From: Craterostigma plantagineum | Taxonomy: Eukaryota > Streptophyta > Magnoliopsida > Lamiales > Linderniaceae | Length of the DNA stretch: 64,000 bases | Direction: 5' to 3' | Assembly: GCA_027422505.1 (NCBI GenBank) | Contig: JAPQWV010000012.1 | Coordinates: 20,310,001 to 20,374,000, forward strand | Made by a program: the position numbers and the translations under genes | Notes under the pieces: generated by a model | Told to the model about the DNA's origin: nothing | The model's input: only the letters and a program-made list of their open reading frames with translations | Databases searched by the model: none | Shown here: piece after piece, positions 34,750 through 46,240 of the stretch | How positions within the stretch are numbered: the stretch's first letter is position 1 | Layout of the letters: each line of letters opens with the position of its first letter

Positions 34750-37687
34750 TGTTGAAAACTAATCACGATCATGTCTGAGTTTTTTAGCTGTTGTTGCGAG
34801 TCACGGCTTCATATGCGCTTGGTCACGGCCATGACCCTCAGCTGGGATATGTGGGATTGTTTCTGTCACGTGTCACGGCTTCGTGAAGGTCTCCTCACGG
34901 TCGTGACACTGAGCCAAGATGTTGCTGCCCCATGTCACGGCTTCGCCCACATCTCCTCACGGCCGTGACACCGAGCCAAGTTGTTGCTGCCCCATGGGCT
35001 TCGCCCATATCTCTTCACGCCCGTGACGCTGTGTGGCGACCCGACTTCTCTAATTACGATTAGTGGCGGATTTCCGCAACGTAAGCCGCGGAAGGCCCGT
35101 CTAATTAAAACTTTTTCCTAAAATAATATACACTAATATAAAAATTCGTTTGCATAGCTATCTCTGTACACGGGCCGAAGCCCCAAAAATGTCAAAAGAC
35201 CAAAAGCCCTAAAGCCGCTCCACAGGTCGCATCCATGTACCGCCCTGCCCTCAAAAGTCCGTGGAGCACCGCCACCAGCCGCCTCAGTCACGACGCGTAT
35301 CAACGTCGGACTCAGTACCTACAACACGTAAACACTTAGCAATTTGCCCAGTAGGTGAATAAAATGCGTGTATGCAAGTGTGCACTCAACCCCAATCCCA
35401 ATATCTCACAACATGATATAATGCACACTCTTCTTTTCCCACATTCCTATTTCACACAACACAGGGCCCTAGGCTAGGCTCGACACCCTCGCGCGCAAAG
35501 ACTACTGGGAGGCCACCCCCAAGTCTCGCGGCAGCCTACCCTGGTAGTGCACTGGACGATCACGCCAATGGCCTCCTACCGGGTCGCTCCGCACCAAAAG
35601 TATACACTGATAGTGCACTGGACAATCACGCCAATGGCCTCCTATCAGGTCAAATCAATATCTCGGCGGTATGCACCTCGGGACGGTCACGCCCGAGTAG
35701 ACAGATCGATCACGCCTGTCTCCGCCAGGTGCCCAGTGAGCCCAACCTCGACTCCTCTACGAGTCATCAATCACAAACATCTCATTCTACCCCGTACGTC
35801 AATATCTCATATCCTTACCGTCCTACGGTACAACCATATCTCGCCCTAACGTGATATGCACATGACATGATGTTCACAAAATCTCATAAAAGCATGATTT
35901 ATAAAACGTACGTAAAGCATGTAAACACGTAAATCACAGAATCACATGGAAACACATAATTGTGTTTACGTATTGTAGATGGATAATCCACCTACCTGTC
36001 CTCCCGCTACAATCAAATACGAAGTCCCGTGAAGTCCCTATAGATCGGTCGTCTGAATATAATAATATTATTAGTATCTGTGCTAGTTCTTGAAAACCCT
36101 AAAATAATGTAAACCCTAATTATAGAAAACCCTAAAATTTATGAAACCTAAAAATAATGATATTCCTAAAAATTAAATAAACCCTAAAATATTGAAAATC
36201 CTAGAAATAGCAAAATTCTAAAATACCTAAAATTTATTAATTAAAACAAAATGTCGAAATTACATATACAATGTCGAGCTCATTCTTTACCAATTGTCGA
36301 GATCTATGTCCCATAAATGTCAAGCTTTTACCATCATGCTTAAAGGAAAATGTCGAGACATATTATATTAAGAGATATCGAGACATATCGAATCCTATCA
36401 ATTGTCGAGAACTTAGCTTGTCGATAGAGTCTAAATATCGAAACTTATAAAAATGTCAAAGTCTACTCCTTAAAATGTCGAAGGCCTTATAAAATATCGA
36501 GACCTCTAAATGTAAATGTCGAGATTAATAAAATGTCGAGCTACTAAGTGAGAAAAGAATAAATGTCGAGCCCCTTTGTAAAACAAATAAATGTCGAGAC
36601 CTCTATAAAATGTCGGGACCTTACATATCGATATCTTCTTATTACATATATATATGTCTCGACTTCTACCTGCTCAAACAAATGTCGAGACCTTACACAT
36701 ATCGACATCTTCATACCACTATCATGTATTGACATTTATATACCTCTCGATATATTCAAAACATTTGAAGACACACGCACTTTTGTCGAGATTGTTCTAA
36801 AAATCGAGATCCTCCCTCAAAACCCTAAAATATATATCCACCAGTATCGTCTCCAAAAATCATTTCAAACTCAGAAACTCTTACACTCTAAAATACCAAG
36901 TTTTCTACAGGGTATAATAGTCCTTATGAACACTCCATGCGTTGTTAGCTCTCAAATTACTAAAATCATTATGAATCTAGGGTTTCCTTGTTTTCTCCAA
37001 CTCTCGAGTTCTTGTAGCATTTTATCCTGAGTCACGTTAGGCATCTACAACTAAATATATTAAGAGCAATCAACCTCATGCATAGAATATCTCATACCTT
37101 ACTTCAAAAAGTCGACTTCTCAAATGGTTAAGGCTTCAGTGAATTTTTGTTCAACTTCGATAGCTTCTATTCTTATCTTCTCTTGTGAATAAAATCGTTC
37201 CTTTTTCATCAAGTTCACGTTATATGTATTAACTATGCATATCGCTTAGAATTTCGTGATGATGTGATTAGTTGGTGACGAGTTTTTCCCTAGTCCTTAA
37301 GCAACTATTTACATGCTCTTTCTTCAATCATGTGGGCCTTTAACATAAACTTAATTAATTCCCTTACAGCCCAACTATCTTATCTAATTTGTATAAATTG
37401 CATTGAATTTCTTTAGTTAACTTCGAAAAATATATATATATATATGTATATTAAATAATCCAACATTATAAGTTCCTATCTATACTATTTATTAAGCGCG
37501 AGCCCCGGATATAAACCGTCGATTTTGGTCTGTCTATTTCATCCCTATTAACCAATCAAAAAATTCCACCTAATTTATCTACAATTTTTAATACATAGTA
37601 AAAGTAAATTTACCAGCCCACGTTCTACGATTCTGAAACTGTAACAATTGATTAATTTTTCAAGGCCGAGATCAAAGGCTACGACTA

Positions 37688-38327
37688 CACCGCCCTATCA
37701 ACGGCCAACTACGGCGACGCATATAAGTCTCTCCGCCGCAATATCGTCCAGGAATTGCTGGGCCAAACGCATCTCAACGCACGGACATCGGAGAAGATGA
37801 GATGAAGAAATTTCTGTTAAGCTTGAGCGCTGACGCTTTGCCGCAAAATCATCATAATCAGAATTTCGCGAAAGTGGTTTTGCAGCCCAAATTGATGCAA
37901 TTGCTGTTTTCTATCGCGATGAGGATGATAGCTGGTAATGGGTATTTTACGGCGGAGCACTCGACGACTTTTCAAGGGCTGATCTCTTCAAGAATCACAG
38001 CCTGAATTCTACACCGATCAGACCATCAAAGGGCTTATCATGGTACGAATCTAATTCTTTTATCTTTTCCTTCTTCGGCGGCGATTGTATGAATAAAGTT
38101 TTTTTTTGCAGAACATGATAGTAGCAGGCACACTACATACGTGACAATAGAATGGGCAATGTCAGCTTTACTGAACAATCCTCAATCACTAAACAGAGCA
38201 AAACAAGAACTCGACGACAAAGTGGTCGTCCACCGTCTCATGAACGAGGATGATTTGACCGACTTACCCTTCCTCCGCTGCATAATCTACGAAACTCTGA
38301 GGCTACTTCCGTCAGGGCCGCTCCTTT
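37688..38327 (+). pseudogene. Captured cytochrome P450 fragment (CYP81-like)
   Basis: P450s are haem mono-oxygenases of the endoplasmic reticulum. The first piece (to about 38041) reads GYDYTALSTANYGDAYKSLR near 37690, then a stop within TSEKMR, then a frame with MRMIAGNGYF and finally EFYTDQTIKGLIM before a donor GTACGA. After the intron (acceptor TTTTGCAG near 38112) the I-helix MIVAGT is present but two bases are off. It continues TIEWAMSALLNNPQS, DLTDLPFLRCIIYETLRLLP (K-helix ExxR) and breaks off before the haem-binding Cys. Family position is inferred from the MIVAGT/NNP and ETLRL words. It cannot be functional. Confidence 0.85.
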
Positions 38328-38675
38328 TTATATCTGTCTTTGGGAATGTTAATTCCTGAATTTTCGGCTTTGTGTTTGGAGCAGATTGAGTCATTAGTTT
38401 ACAAATGGGTACGTTCTTGCATCTATTTTCCGCCTCAAATGGTGTTCGTGTTTTCTCTACCGTGGTCTGTTCTGGTCCTTGCATCTATATGTTTTATGTT
38501 TGGAGCAGATTGGGTCATCATATTTTACTATTTCATAAGATATATAACCGTTTAGGGCTCTATCATTTCAATGATTATCCATGCAAATCTTTCCAGACGT
38601 GGTGATTATCCCCGAGAAAAATGAACATGGATTAATTGGCATTTCATTAACAGTTAAATTTCTGTGTTTTGTAGG

Positions 38676-39274
38676 ACGACATTCGCAGAGAAGCACAAAA
38701 TGAGTTCGATTGATCACCCGAATATAATAAGAGCATTCTGTTCATTTGTTGTAGACCACTACCTTTGGGTGGTGATGCCCTATATGGCTGAAGGTTCTTT
38801 CCTACACTTGATGAAGACAGCGTATAAGGAAGGATTTGAAGAAACCGCTACTGCATCTATCTTAAAAGAAGCTCTGACGGCTTTGGAGTACCTTCATCAA
38901 CATGGTCATATCCATCGTGATGTAAAGGTTGCAATTGAATTTATCGTGGACGTCCTTTCAGATTTGCATTCTTTCGCTTACCTATAATATGCGAGTTACA
39001 TTTCAATTTTCTGCCAACTTCTTACTCCATGAGGCAAATATACAATTGGATAGTGATGGTGAAGTGAAACTTGCTGATTTTGGTGTTTCTGCGTCTATGT
39101 TTGATAGAGGTGATAGACAGCGTTCGAGGAACACCTTTGTCCGGACTCCATGCTGGTACTTTTCCTTTCCCTCTCTATTTAGTGATTTTTTCATTGGCGG
39201 ATATCCCATTTTATATGGTTGTACAGGATGGCACCAGATGTATTGCAGCCTGGAACTGGATATGACATCAACTA
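38676..39274 (+). pseudogene. Captured Ste20-type Ser/Thr kinase fragment
   Basis: The fragment runs over three exons. The first (38676-38928) begins with the αC helix sequence DDIRREAQ, has a frame change, then SSIDHPNIIRAFCSFVVDHY and ends at HGHIHRDVK (catalytic HRD). The second (about 39031-39155) has VKLADFGVSASMFDRGDRQR (DFG) and NTFVRTPCW, where the family has FVGTPCW. The third begins MAPDVLQPGTGYD near 39229. It resembles plant Ste20 kinases of the BLUS1 group. The glycine loop and C-lobe are missing. Confidence 0.88.
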
Positions 39275-39402
39275 AGTCATGCATCATTTTGGTAGTTTTA
39301 CAATGATCGCTTTTCATGCATAGTGTAGGAAATTTTGTGGAGGTGCAAAGGAATTTCTTCATGTTGGGCGAGTTCTTGACGATTTTTGGATCTTTGATGC
39401 AG

Positions 39403-39489
39403 GTCATTACGTGGGCACTTTGATTGATGGGGCTCAGTTCGATTCCAGCCGTGATCGTGACACTCTTTTCAGATTCAAGCTAGGCCGAG
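39403..39489 (+). pseudogene. Captured FKBP-type peptidyl-prolyl isomerase exon
   Basis: A single exon between ATGCAG and a GTTCG donor reads GHYVGTLIDGAQFDSSRDRD then FRFKLGRG. This is the FKBP active-site segment (Y, F-DSSRDR words). Nothing else of the gene is present. Confidence 0.8.
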
Positions 39490-39593
39490 GTTCGTTTCTT
39501 GGGTTAATTTGCTTTTATTACCCCACGCTCAAGTTGAGTTGTTCAACACTTTCAGTTGATATTTAATTTTCAATTTGGAATTTTCTCCGTTCA

Positions 39594-39717
39594 GCGATAA
39601 ATTTGGAGTGCATAAGGTACAGCAGAAGCTTGAAGAGGTTCAAATGGCTGCACATGAGCTTGAAGATTTCGTGGAAGCAAAAATGGTGAAGAGGGCCATT
39701 GCACGACTTGGACATTG
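39594..39717 (+). pseudogene. Captured exon of an unrecognised gene
   Basis: A 40-residue segment (GVHKVQQKLEEVQMAAHELE, then FVEAKMVKRAIARLGH) ends in a stop. It has heptad-like, helix-forming composition. I do not recognise the family. Confidence 0.45.
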
Positions 39718-40734
39718 AATGAAGGCTAGAGCGGTATGTTCGAATTCAATTCTAAACAATTTCGATCGAATAGGCGAGGATCCGAGCGAGGGGATTGAAG
39801 CTTTCACTTCAAATGCGAGGCGAGGTCGGTACCAACTGGCGGGTGAAAGAATGTTTTCAGGCACGAGAGATGCATTGTTCAGAGCAAGCTTGATTGGGTG
39901 AATTTCTGCTTAAATTCCATCGACGAGTGCATGCATTCAAGTGGATGAAATTTTCTATTGTGTTGGCTTGCTTTGTAAATTCAACAAATCTGTAATAAAC
40001 TTTTCCATTGTTTTGCTTTGTCGATTCATAAATAATGAAATCTGTATACTTTTATAGACGCGAATACTTCATCTTATCGGACATTTATGTTTGTTGTAGT
40101 TTAAAAAAATGGTGATTGCACAGGTGTAGACTGTGCATCGGTTACTAGTATTGTTTATTTTTATCCCCAACATCTTTAATCCTTAAATTATTTTTATATT
40201 TCTTTGGTTAATTTTCGAAATATTTTTGGGATGATTAAAACGTATATTTTTGTTTCGCAACATCATTTCTTATTAAACTCCCTAATTCATAAAATTACCC
40301 ATTTAATTACATCAAAATCCCGTTCTAAACTTACGGGTATTACACGCTGTGTTAGGATGCATAGGCATGCTGCTGCCCCATGTCATGGTCTCGAGCAAAT
40401 ATGCTCACGGCTGTGACCCGTTGCTGATGTTTTAATAACTGTTTTTGGCTATATCTCAGTTTTTTACTTCTCCTTCTAAAATATCGCTTGAGTTTATGTG
40501 TGCGTAAGCAGCGTGTGCGATATTTTCAGCTGTAATTCAGATCTTGAATAAGAGAATCGTCTTACCCGTGGATGTAGGATATTGAAATCCGAACCACGTT
40601 ACATCTTTGTCAAACAAGAATCACACACAATCACTAAAGTCACTATTCCAATTCGATACTAAACGGCTACAATGCAAATACCAGTAGTGAAAAAGCTCAA
40701 ATTGTGAACAAGCAAATTCGGCATACGCAAGTAC

Positions 40735-41067
40735 AAGCGCAATACAATCTATTTAAATAATGGGTGATAAGACGAGAAAGCATCTTATATACATATGGCT
40801 CGAAGAGCTTGATGTGGGACAACACCCACTTTATTATAATCTAAACACACCCCTCACTTGTGGCATGACTGGTCTAACACGTGAAAATATGAATCGGGTG
40901 AAGGTGAGCATAATCGACCTTGCTCTGATACCATATTAGAAGTCGAGTGGTTCTTCCTAAACCAATTGGTGATAGGAGGAGAAAGCGTCTTATATTATAT
41001 AATATACTGGCTGGAAGAACTTGAATTATCCGGTGCGGTACACCCACTTTTTTTTATAATCTCAACA
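40735..41067 (-). mobile_element. Degenerate TRIM-like element
   Basis: Two diverged direct repeats (about 40735-40847 and 40934-41067) share GGTGATARGAS, GAGAAAGCRTCTTATAT and ACACCCACTTT words. On the minus strand the LTR starts TGTTGAGATTATA, and TGGTATCAGAGCAAGG lies directly after it (40917-40933). A purine tract CAAGTGAGGGGTG precedes the other LTR. The internal part is under 100 bp. The left border is uncertain. Confidence 0.7.
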
Positions 41068-41180
41068 ATATCCAAGATTTAAAAACTACGAACTTCCACT
41101 ATAGCCTAATCTTAAACTCCACAATACGATGGTAAATAAAATCGAGTATGTGTTGGACTACATGTCTTCAATGGAGGTGT

Positions 41181-43788
41181 TGTTGGGTCCAGCCACGTTT
41201 TCATCCAGCCAACCAACCACCAAATTGCTTATATTAATTAGTATACTATCGTAAGCAATGACGTTATGTGGTTTGTACTTTAGCTTGGGAGTTTGCCTAT
41301 ATAAAGGCATGTATTTCACTTGTAATTCATCCCAAGTAGCAACGTATAGTGCGAGAGAGTATGACTGAGTGAAGAAAATATATCCGGGTGGATAAGGTAC
41401 AAATATATTAGCCGGGTGGGTAATGGGTCTCGGGTTTGGGTTTCAACACGAGCGTTAAATTTGTATGGTGTAATATTCTCAATATAGTGAAGGTGATGCT
41501 CGCCGTGGAGGTAGGCGTATTGGTCGAACCACATAAAAATCTCGTGTTCTCTTTCGGTGTCATTTCGACTTTATATTATCCCAATAAAATTGTCGCGTGT
41601 CCAAAACCAACATTCCACTAGGCCCGAAAAATTATCGCTCAACCCCAACAAGTGGTATCAGAGCCAAGCCTAATTGATATTCTTCTATGCTATGTGGTTG
41701 CAGCTTTGTCTGATCTTCCACATCAGAAAAGATATCAAGAAGGTTTATTGTTACGGGGGAGCCAGTGTCGGGCCAAGCTGTTCAAACTCTGCAAGGATAA
41801 TGACGACAGAAAGCAGTTTCAAAGTCCGGCAATTTGATGGTACGGGCAGTTTCACTCTGTGGCAGAGACGAGTGAAGGATATACTTGTTCATCAAGGGTT
41901 GGCTAAAGCTTTGAAAGGGGACACGACAAAGCCGGAGAAATGACGAAAGAAGACTGGGAGGATTTGGGGTCAAGATGTGTCAGCACAATCCGTTTGTACA
42001 TTGCAGATAACATTATTAATTATGTTGTTAATGAGGATTCTGCACCAGACTTGTGGGCGAAGTTGGAGGAGCTGCACCTCGGGATTAGCCACAAAGTTAG
42101 ATCTGAAACGGGAGCTGTACCGACTGAAGATGGAGGAATGTGGGAATCTCATGGATCATATAAGCGTGTTCAACGGACTTGTGGATCAACTCATAAAAGT
42201 TGATGTGAAGTTAGAGGAAGAAGATAAGGCGCTTTTAAATCTTACCTCGCTTCCTGATTCTTATGATAATTTGGTCACAACCATCTTATACGGAAAGACG
42301 ATAGTGAAGATGGTGGAAACTCTTTTGGCGCATGAAAAGAGGATACGATCAAATTATGGGGATAGTCAAAATTCGACATTGGCTATACACGGGGAGAATC
42401 GTAGAGGAAGGTTTCATGCCAGGGAATTTGGAGGTAGCAGCAAGTCCAAATCAAAGGTGGCTGGAAGGGCATTGCGTGCTACAAGTGTGGTGAGCCGGGA
42501 CACATCAAGAGAAACTATCCGACTTGGAGGAAGGACAGGAATAGCAAGGAAAGTTCCACAACAATGGTAGCAGAAGATTATCTTGGACACGTTCTCACAG
42601 TCTCCAATGATGACGCTCGTTCTCGGGATGAATGGATATTAGATTTGGGGTCGAAGTTTCATGTTTGCTTCGAGAGAAAATATTTTGATACGTTCCAAAA
42701 AATACTTGCGAAAATACGTGCGGGTTCGATCTCCATGGCTGATGGATACCGTCGCGATGTTCGAGGTGTTGGACCGGTAAAAATCAAAATGGTTGGCGGA
42801 GCGATGCGCACTTTGGGTGGTATGATCTTTGTCCCAAATTTGCGCAGGAATTTAATATTCTTGAGCCAGTTAGATTCCAAGGGCTATGGGAGTTTCATAG
42901 CAGGGGGAGACTGTAAAATGACACGTGGCGGAAAGGTCCTATTAGAAAAGCGTGGAGGTTTGTATCGTCTGGGTGGGAGTGCGGTTCATAATACTCTGAC
43001 TTCGATGGGTTCACGAAAATCGCGCGCGTGTGGTGGAAATACAGACGATGGTGAGAAGGGAAGTCCTGCTAGAGAAGGGGTTGCGTCGAAGTACCTCTTC
43101 AGAATCAAAGGATAGAGTCGGTTCGCTGCACATAGGATTGGCCGCGGGGAGAATCAAGTGGGTAGGACCTGAATTCTTGATTCGAATATGTGTAGCTGGT
43201 ACAAGGAAGGCCAATGGATGTTCGTGGTAATTACGAACGGGTTACTCTCAAACAGACTCGTTGGGCTGAGAAAGTTTGAAGCTGAATGCGGCTGGAGGGG
43301 AGAATTGTTGAGTCCAGCCACGTTTTCATCAAGCCAACCAGCCACCAAATTGCTTATATTAATTAGTATACTATCGTAAGCAATGACGTTATGTGATTTG
43401 TACTTTAGCTTGGGAGTTTGCCTATATAAAGGCATGTAGGCTTCACTTGTAATTCATCCCAAGTAGCAACGTATAGTGCGAGAGAGTAAGAACGAGAGAA
43501 GAAAATATATCCTGGTGGATAAGGGTGAGAGCGATTTTAGTTTTACTGGGTAGTTGGGAATGGGTCACGGGTTTGAATTTAAACACAAGCGTTAAATTTG
43601 TATTGTGTAATATTCTCAATATAGTAAAGCTGGTGCTCTCCGTGGAGGTAGGCGGTATTGGCCGAACCACGTAAAAATCTCGTGTTCTCTTTCGGTGTCA
43701 TTTCGGCTTTATATTGTCCCGATAAAATTATCGCATGTCCAAAACCAACATTCCGCTAGGCCCGAAAAATTCTCGCTCAACCCCAACA
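41181..43788 (+). mobile_element. Copia element D, gag-protease only (2.6 kb)
   Basis: LTRs 41181-41650 and 43306-43788 start TGTTGRGTCCAGCCACG and end CTCAACCCCAACA. The flanks GGTGT and GATGT match at 4 of 5. The primer site TGGTATCAGAGC is at 41653-41664 and a purine tract GGAGGGGAGAAT precedes the 3' LTR. Integrase, reverse transcriptase and RNase H are absent. Confidence 0.92.
41800..43115 (+). pseudogene. gag: Copia D Gag-protease remnant
   Basis: Gag starts MTTESSFKVRQFDGTGSFTL (Tnt1/Tork-like) and stops at 41943. It continues in another frame from about 41977 with RELYRLKMEECGNLMDHISV and LLNLTSLPDSYDNLVTTILY. The zinc knuckle CYKCGEPGHIKRN near 42480 is in a third frame and lacks the last Cys (Tyr instead). 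Protease has WILDLGSKFH, where DSGSSxH is expected, so its catalytic motif is altered. Confidence 0.88.
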
Positions 43789-44222
43789 GATGTTTCTTAG
43801 TCAAACATGCCAAAATCTTCCCCCTCAACCCTAGCATTCCAAGATGAAGAATGTCACAACCTGAAGTGAGAATGAGAATTCATCAATCTAACTTGAGCCC
43901 TCAAGGGAAGAAAAGCCCCCAAACGAGGAAAAAGTCCAAAAAATGGGAAGGAAATTCAGACGAAAGGAAAAGCAAACTCCCAAAAATGGAAGACAATAGC
44001 TCCACAAAGGAAAACGAAAAGATAAGACCAACATAAACAACGAAAGACGTGTGAACAAATTAAAATAAGCTATGAGCTTCCCCAACTTCCATTAATGAAG
44101 GAAGGGGAATGACATATTCTTGCTTTGCTTCAGGACTTTTTCAGCGAAAAGGGAGAGCAACTTCGGTAAAAAGTAAAGACAGGGTTATATACAGGCATTT
44201 AACTCCGCGAATCTAATTTTCT

Positions 44223-44224
<2 letters not shown>

Positions 44225-44260
<36 letters not shown>
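44225..44260. repeat. (TA)18 microsatellite
   Basis: An uninterrupted TA run. Confidence 0.95.
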
Positions 44261-44266
<6 letters not shown>

Positions 44267-44826
44267 GAATAGGTATTCTCTTGTGAGGGCACTTCAGCAA
44301 CTCAAAGTCTTCCTCTTCTAACACATTAGCAAAACAAAAGAGTGAATATTGCTTGGGCTACGTTGCCTTCGTCCAATTAATACAGGGCAAATGAATAGTC
44401 TTTACAATTAAATTTTCCAAAAATAGGGCAGCTAAAACAGTCTCATAATTATTAACTAGTTCTTACAATTTGTTTATCAAAAACAAATCTCATTCACATG
44501 ATATGACGATGCATGATTGGATTCTAATTTATTATTTCTTCTTAATAAACACTACTATGAATGGAATGATTGACGAAGACGACATAAACATCGAGATAAT
44601 ATACCATAAAGTTTTCATGTCACTGGTCAGTATATCACACCATCGTTAATAGTAAGTATGATTTATATCATATTTGACATACACATGTCTCGCTATATAG
44701 ACATTTCCGCCGTGGGATTACTTTACTTTCTATTTCTCTTATAATTATGAATCAAATGATCGACGTATATGAGATAAAGGAATTAATTCGATTGAAATTT
44801 TATTTAAGGTTTAGTGACGAAATAGT

Positions 44827-44857
44827 CCCCCGTGCATCGCAGGGGGGCCACATCTAG
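44827..44857 (+). mobile_element. Helitron 3' terminus (body to the left)
   Basis: CCCCCGTGCATCGCAGGGGG forms a hairpin with one bulge and is followed by GCCACAT and CTAG, then T. It resembles the common plant Helitron 3' end. No 5' end could be fixed. Confidence 0.65.
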
Positions 44858-45428
44858 TATATACAATGCATAAACACCCATGGAACTCGTTTAATCAAAA
44901 AAATTATGGAATCATTCATGTCTAATCATAAAGTTGAATGTGGATCTACCTTATCTTACAAAAAGGGCAAAGATATAATCGGATCAAAGCTAGTAGACAG
45001 ATCCAAGAAACATAGGATTCCTATCCTATGCCATGCTATTTGAAACATATTAGTTAGGAGGTCTTGCCGAAACTACAATTTCTTTCAATGGATCGTTACG
45101 TCCCTTTCTGTTTTCATTCCAATGCAAAGATTAATCAGATGAGATTGAGATCCAAGTGTTACGAAGATCATTTGTGATGGTTATGAATCTATGATCAATA
45201 TATTAGCCACCCATCGACAAAAGAGTCCACATTATGATCAACTATGGGCGACTATTATGTATATGAGGTCGACAATTATGAGTTTGCGCCGACGACATGA
45301 CTCATATTTGAGTCCTAATGTTGAATGGCTTATACATGTCCTTATACATTTGTAAAGAGCGTATAGTGGATAAAAGCTCTAAATTGGTCTGTGAAGTGAC
45401 AAGTGACCAATCAGGTTTAATTATTAGT

Positions 45429-45893
45429 AGAGGTGTCAAACGGGCCGCGACCTCCCCGCCATATATAGCGCCCGCTAGGGAGCGGGCCTGAGCGGGTATG
45501 CCCGCCAAAAAAATGTAATGCATATTTATATTAAATAAAAAAGATTTATAAATAAACTATATTCATTTTTTTTGTTTTTTGAGCTATGATTTGTAAATTA
45601 ATAACATAAATAAATTAATATTAAAGAAGTTGATTAAATTAGATATATTTTCCAACTTAAATATTTCATTTTTTTTTGTATTTTTGTCCTGTCTTTTACT
45701 ATTTTTTCTATTTTTATTATTATTATTTAATTTTTTTAAAAGGGCGGCCTAAGCCCGCCAGGCCCGCTACCCGCCTGCGGGCGGGGCGGGCCTTCATTTT
45801 CCAGGCCCGCCAGTAGGCGGGCTTGCCCACGTCCGCCCCGCCTGTGGCGGGCTATGGGCCGGCCCATCCAGCTGGCCCGTTTTAACAGCTCTA
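45429..45893. mobile_element. hAT-like element built of GCGGGC words (465 bp)
   Basis: The ends TAGAGGTGTCAAACGGGCC and (reverse complement) TAGAGCTGTTAAAACGGGCC are inverted repeats. Blocks of GCCCGC/GCGGGC words lie next to each end, around an AT-rich centre. No flanking duplication is evident. Confidence 0.7.
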
Positions 45894-45967
45894 GTGTATA
45901 ACTACCTCTTTATTTTTAGTATCTCACTTATTAAAACTATCATCTAATCATTAATTTTATTTTACTA

Positions 45968-45992
45968 CACACGCGTAGGGTGCTACTACTAG
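45968..45992 (+). mobile_element. Possible Helitron 3' terminus
   Basis: CACACGCGTAGGGTG can form a 5-bp hairpin with one mismatch and is followed by CTACTA and CTAG, then T. The hairpin is weaker than at the other sites. Confidence 0.4.
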
Positions 45993-46126
45993 TTATTATT
46001 ACGGAATAAGAAAAATGTTTAAATTAAGTTATAATTAATATTTATAAACATGTAATAGTCGTGTGAAGATATTATTTTAAGAGGAGAATATAGAGTAATT
46101 GGTTGAAGTTACAACAATGTTTAAAT

Positions 46127-46169
<43 letters not shown>

Positions 46170-46170
46170 A
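46127..46170. repeat. (TA)n(TG)n compound microsatellite
   Basis: A TA run is followed directly by a TG run. Confidence 0.95.
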
Positions 46171-46240
46171 TTTTGGAAATCGCTGAATATGATCTTATTC
46201 TAATCACAGAAATCCATGGACTAGAACTACATATTTTGAA

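Larger units (their letters stand above)
37479..40148 (+). mobile_element. Helitron (2,670 bp) carrying gene fragments
   Basis: It starts TCTATACTATTTATTAAGCG, the usual plant Helitron 5' end, after host A (37478). It ends CTAG (40145-40148) before host T (40149). A perfect 7-bp hairpin TGCACAG/CTGTGCA (40117-40123 with 40131-40137, 7-nt loop) stands seven bases before CTAG. No Rep/helicase is encoded, so it is non-autonomous. It contains fragments of at least three unrelated genes, all on its plus strand and two with introns retained, so the capture was from genomic DNA. It lies within gypsy-type solo LTR 2. Confidence 0.9.
35032..40344 (+). mobile_element. Gypsy-type solo LTR 2 (about 2.64 kb), split by a Helitron
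   Basis: It starts TGTGGCGACCCG, ends GGGTATTACA and is flanked by the perfect 5-bp duplication CGCTG (35027-35031 and 40345-40349). Removing the Helitron leaves 2,643 bp with no coding region. About twenty TGTCGAGA-type words are scattered over 36250-36810. Confidence 0.85.
29270..40658 (+). mobile_element. Copia LTR retrotransposon B with nested insertions
   Basis: The two LTRs start TGTTGRAAACTAATCAC and end CCAATTCGATA. After removing the insertions they are about 595 and 591 bp. The flanks CTAAC (29265-29269) and CTAAA (40659-40663) are the target duplication with one change. The interior is only 2 kb and lacks protease and integrase, so the element was non-autonomous before the later insertions. 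Confidence 0.92.
34750..40658 (+). repeat. 3' LTR of Copia B, split by solo LTR 2
   Basis: The LTR consists of 34750-35031 and 40350-40658. It matches the 5' LTR apart from scattered changes and a ~5-bp loss near 34995. Confidence 0.9.
43789..45428. other. Non-coding interval
   Basis: No gene is visible. It holds the (TA)n run at 44225-44260 and a Helitron end at 44827-44857. Confidence 0.4.

Noticed and set aside
36544..37030. Open frames with repeated cysteine/arginine patterns (36563-37030 plus, 36544-36735 minus)
   Set aside because: They are translations of the TGTCGAGA word array within solo LTR 2.
44213..44260. 5' end of the Helitron that ends at 44857
   Set aside because: TCTTGTATATA followed by TAAAAGATG looks similar to a Helitron start but is preceded by T, not A, and is mostly a TA microsatellite.
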